NCBI GenBank assembly: GCA_934402515.1
Contig: CAKRTZ010000003.1
Location: 21,099-85,098, forward strand
Direction of reading: 5' to 3'
Length of the DNA: 64,000 nucleotides
Source: an uncultured Lachnospiraceae bacterium
GTDB lineage: Bacteria > Bacillota > Clostridia > Lachnospirales > Lachnospiraceae
Numbering within the stretch: the stretch's first letter is position 1; each line of letters begins with the position of its first letter. Below are positions 62,753-64,000 of this stretch, piece after piece. The notes under the pieces are model-generated. The model saw only the letters and a list, made by a program, of their open reading frames with translations, was not told where the DNA came from and searched no databases. The translations under genes and the position numbers were made by a program.

Positions 62753-63509
62753 ATTTAATCGGTCAAATATTGATCATTATTTATACTTGGTTGCTAAAGA
62801 ATATAAGAAGGCAAACAGAGCTAACCCGGAAGCCGAAATTATTATTGTTGGTGGTGCATCTATGATCATGAATTATAATTTCAGGGATACCACGACAGAT
62901 ATTGACAGCATTATAAGAGCAGCTTCATCAATGAAGGAAGTTATTAATCGAGTTGGAGATGAAAATGATTTGGGGGATGGTTGGTTGAATGATGATTTCA
63001 AGAATACATCTTCTTATAGCCATAAATTAATTGAATGCAGTCATTTTTATAAAAAATTTTGCAACTGCCTAAGTGTAAGAACTGTATCAGATGAATATCT
63101 TTTAGCGATGAAAGTAAGATCAGCCAGAAGCTATAAAAATGATTTGTCGGATATAGTCGGTATCATCAAAGAACATCAGGAGATGGATAGAACATTAAAT
63201 TTTCAGATCCTAAATGAAGCGTATAAAAGTTTATATGGTGAAGATATTCATTCAGATATAGCAGATAAAATCAAAAGTATATTTGCAAGTGATGACTTAG
63301 AAGATTTATTTTATAGTATAAAAAAGGAAGAGCAGGCAAATAAAATTGCTGCGTTAGAGGCAGAAGAAATATATGGAAGAACTGTCAATGAAGATAACGT
63401 GGAGAAATTTATTGAGCATTTCAGACCGTCAGAAGAAAAGGTTAAATTAAAAACTGAAGCTGATAATCAGGAATTTACAAATTCGCTGCATCGAAAAAGA
63501 GGAAGATAA
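62742..63509 (+). CDS. MNT/DUF6036-type nucleotidyltransferase, AbiEii-like
   Basis: A 255-aa protein. ATG 62742 has AAAGGA 9 nt upstream and is preferred over an in-frame TTG at 62736. The nucleotidyltransferase core is AEIIIVGGASMIMNYNFRDTTTDIDSIIRA: GGA helix start and D-x-D in TTDID. Conserved EYLLAMKVRSARSYKNDLSDIVGII, the K/R...D pattern typical of DUF6036/AbiEii substrate-binding helices, follows. The C-terminal ~90 residues are charged. Related enzymes are type IV or tRNA-modifying toxins; toxicity here is not shown. Confidence 0.75.
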   Translation: MSFEFNRSNIDHYLYLVAKEYKKANRANPEAEIIIVGGASMIMNYNFRDTTTDIDSIIRAASSMKEVINRVGDENDLGDGWLNDDFKNTSSYSHKLIECSHFYKKFCNCLSVRTVSDEYLLAMKVRSARSYKNDLSDIVGIIKEHQEMDRTLNFQILNEAYKSLYGEDIHSDIADKIKSIFASDDLEDLFYSIKKEEQANKIAALEAEEIYGRTVNEDNVEKFIEHFRPSEEKVKLKTEADNQEFTNSLHRKRGR

Positions 63510-63543
63510 ATTGAACTGAACTCAATTATCAGAAAATAGTAGG

Positions 63544-63565
63544 CGACAGGTGGGCGACAAAAGTG
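63544..63565 (+). repeat. 11-bp iterated array 2
   Basis: Two units: CGACAGGTGGG (63544-63554) and CGACAAAAGTG (63555-63565). The first 16 bases equal 62110-62125 of array 1. It lies 35 bp after the nucleotidyltransferase stop. Confidence 0.75.
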
Positions 63566-63599
63566 CTTGGAAGTGGCTAAAATGCTGAAAACCTACGCA

Positions 63600-63631
63600 G
63601 ATGCTATGTTAGCTCAGGGTGTATGTTAATC
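63600..63631 (+). repeat. gdhA 3'-end direct repeat, copy 2
   Basis: GATGCTATGTTAGCTCAG and onward to TAATC encodes [13 protein letters not shown], as at 61973. Only about the last 10 codons correspond. The preceding bases (GTGGCTAAAATGCTGAAAACCTACGCA) are open in the same frame but do not match the gdhA sequence closely. Confidence 0.85.
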
Positions 63632-63681
63632 TACGATTAACAGCTAATTAAGAATTTCTAAGATAATATAAGATATTGAGA

Positions 63682-63717
63682 AGTCCTGGAAATGTTGAAT
63701 TTCTGGGGCTTTTCTTT
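63682..63717 (+). terminator. Terminator after the second gdhA end
   Basis: AGTCCTGGAAAT (63682-63693) loop GTTGA, ATTTCTGGGGCT (63699-63710), then TTTCTTT. All 12 positions can pair if G-U is allowed. Probably the original gdhA terminator, displaced by the insert. Confidence 0.75.
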
Positions 63718-63791
63718 AGGTACTGAAATGACAAAAGAATTGTCAGAATATTCATAAATAGAAGATAATTTACGTTGTTTTGAGGTCGTTA

Positions 63792-63834
63792 TATACACGT
63801 GATACACAAGTGATATACAGGTGGTATACACTCG
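63792..63834 (+). repeat. 11-bp iterated array 3
   Basis: Four units of 11 bp starting at 63792, 63803, 63814 and 63825 (TATACACGTGA, TACACAAGTGA, TATACAGGTGG, TATACACTCG). The first three contain ACANGTG as in array 1, but the flanking bases are A/T instead of G/C. Confidence 0.8.
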
Positions 63835-63891
63835 TTTTTACTGATTTTGGATGATTTTTTGAAGCATTTCATCCGGTGTTTTTCAAGATGA

Positions 63892-64000
63892 TTCAAGCTG
63901 AATATGAGTGTACATTTGAATGTTTTTCCGGAAAATCCTGGTGCGAAGAAATGTTATGAAAAAGTGGGATTTAAGGAAAGAACGTTAACAGAGAATGCGT
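63892..64000 (+). pseudogene. GNAT acetyltransferase fragment, continuing past the window
   Basis: From after a stop at 63889 the frame reads FKLNMSVHLNVFPENPG, then AKKCYEKVGFKERTL, the acetyl-CoA/C-terminal block of GNAT enzymes (HLNVFPENxxAxxxYEKxGF). The N-terminal ~100 residues expected for the domain are absent upstream, so it is most likely a 5'-truncated remnant at the island edge. Confidence 0.65.

Overview
The window reads as a chromosome segment of a Clostridia member, most likely family Lachnospiraceae (Blautia/Dorea/Roseburia-like). The grounds are moderate GC, AGGAGG ribosome sites, many ATGA-type overlaps, and typical families: a GGGtGRT protein beside a NifU-like partner, NADP-type glutamate dehydrogenase, a BofC-like sporulation protein, CUT1 sugar importer, scpA-scpB, and the mutS/miaB pair. 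The genus cannot be fixed from sequence reading alone.

Layout. 1-13.2 kb: end of a DUF1015 gene, an MscS channel, tRNA-Thr(CGT), a dipeptide epimerase, a DUF815 ATPase with a HAD phosphatase, a PlsC-like acyltransferase, a MarR regulator with a heterodimeric ABC exporter, an LD-carboxypeptidase, and a NitT/TauT-type ABC pair. 13.3-24.7 kb: argH, asd, then a tight operon of a GGDEF/EAL protein, a DUF234-type ATPase, topoisomerase III and a beta-helix protein, followed by the NifU-like/GGGtGRT pair.

24.7-35.4 kb is a mosaic accessory region. A broken BREX phage-defence locus (brxA start, intact AlbA/Schlafen ATPase, a probable pglZ scrap, brxL C-terminal half) runs directly into a 163-bp copy of the dacF start region. 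Then come an MBL-fold hydrolase and a LacI-controlled sugar ABC operon with a DUF1861 enzyme. A 3' scrap of a type III restriction gene then precedes a second, nearly identical copy of the 163 bp, which belongs to the intact dacF. Two defence remnants thus abut the same core-gene start.

35.4-62 kb is mostly core: dacF, an inositol-phosphatase-family gene, a phosphoesterase, scpA-scpB, a translational GTPase fused to a Rae1/YacP-like NYN nuclease, an ABC_sub_bind importer, a BofC-like protein whose start lies inside a terminator-like hairpin, two flavoproteins, an inosine/uracil DNA glycosylase, folate and proline enzymes, a candidate nuclease, pepT, miaB, mutS, tRNA-Arg(CCG), an SH3 protein and gdhA.

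62-64 kb is a second small island. A two-gene unit (small helical protein plus MNT/DUF6036-type nucleotidyltransferase) sits between gdhA and a second copy of the last 10 codons of gdhA. The copies differ only at synonymous sites, and 11-bp iterated arrays lie around the insert. No CRISPR array, rRNA or complete transposon was seen. The most unusual items are the GTPase-NYN fusion, the gdhA-flanked nucleotidyltransferase unit with its arrays, and the duplicated dacF start bordered by BREX and type III restriction remnants.
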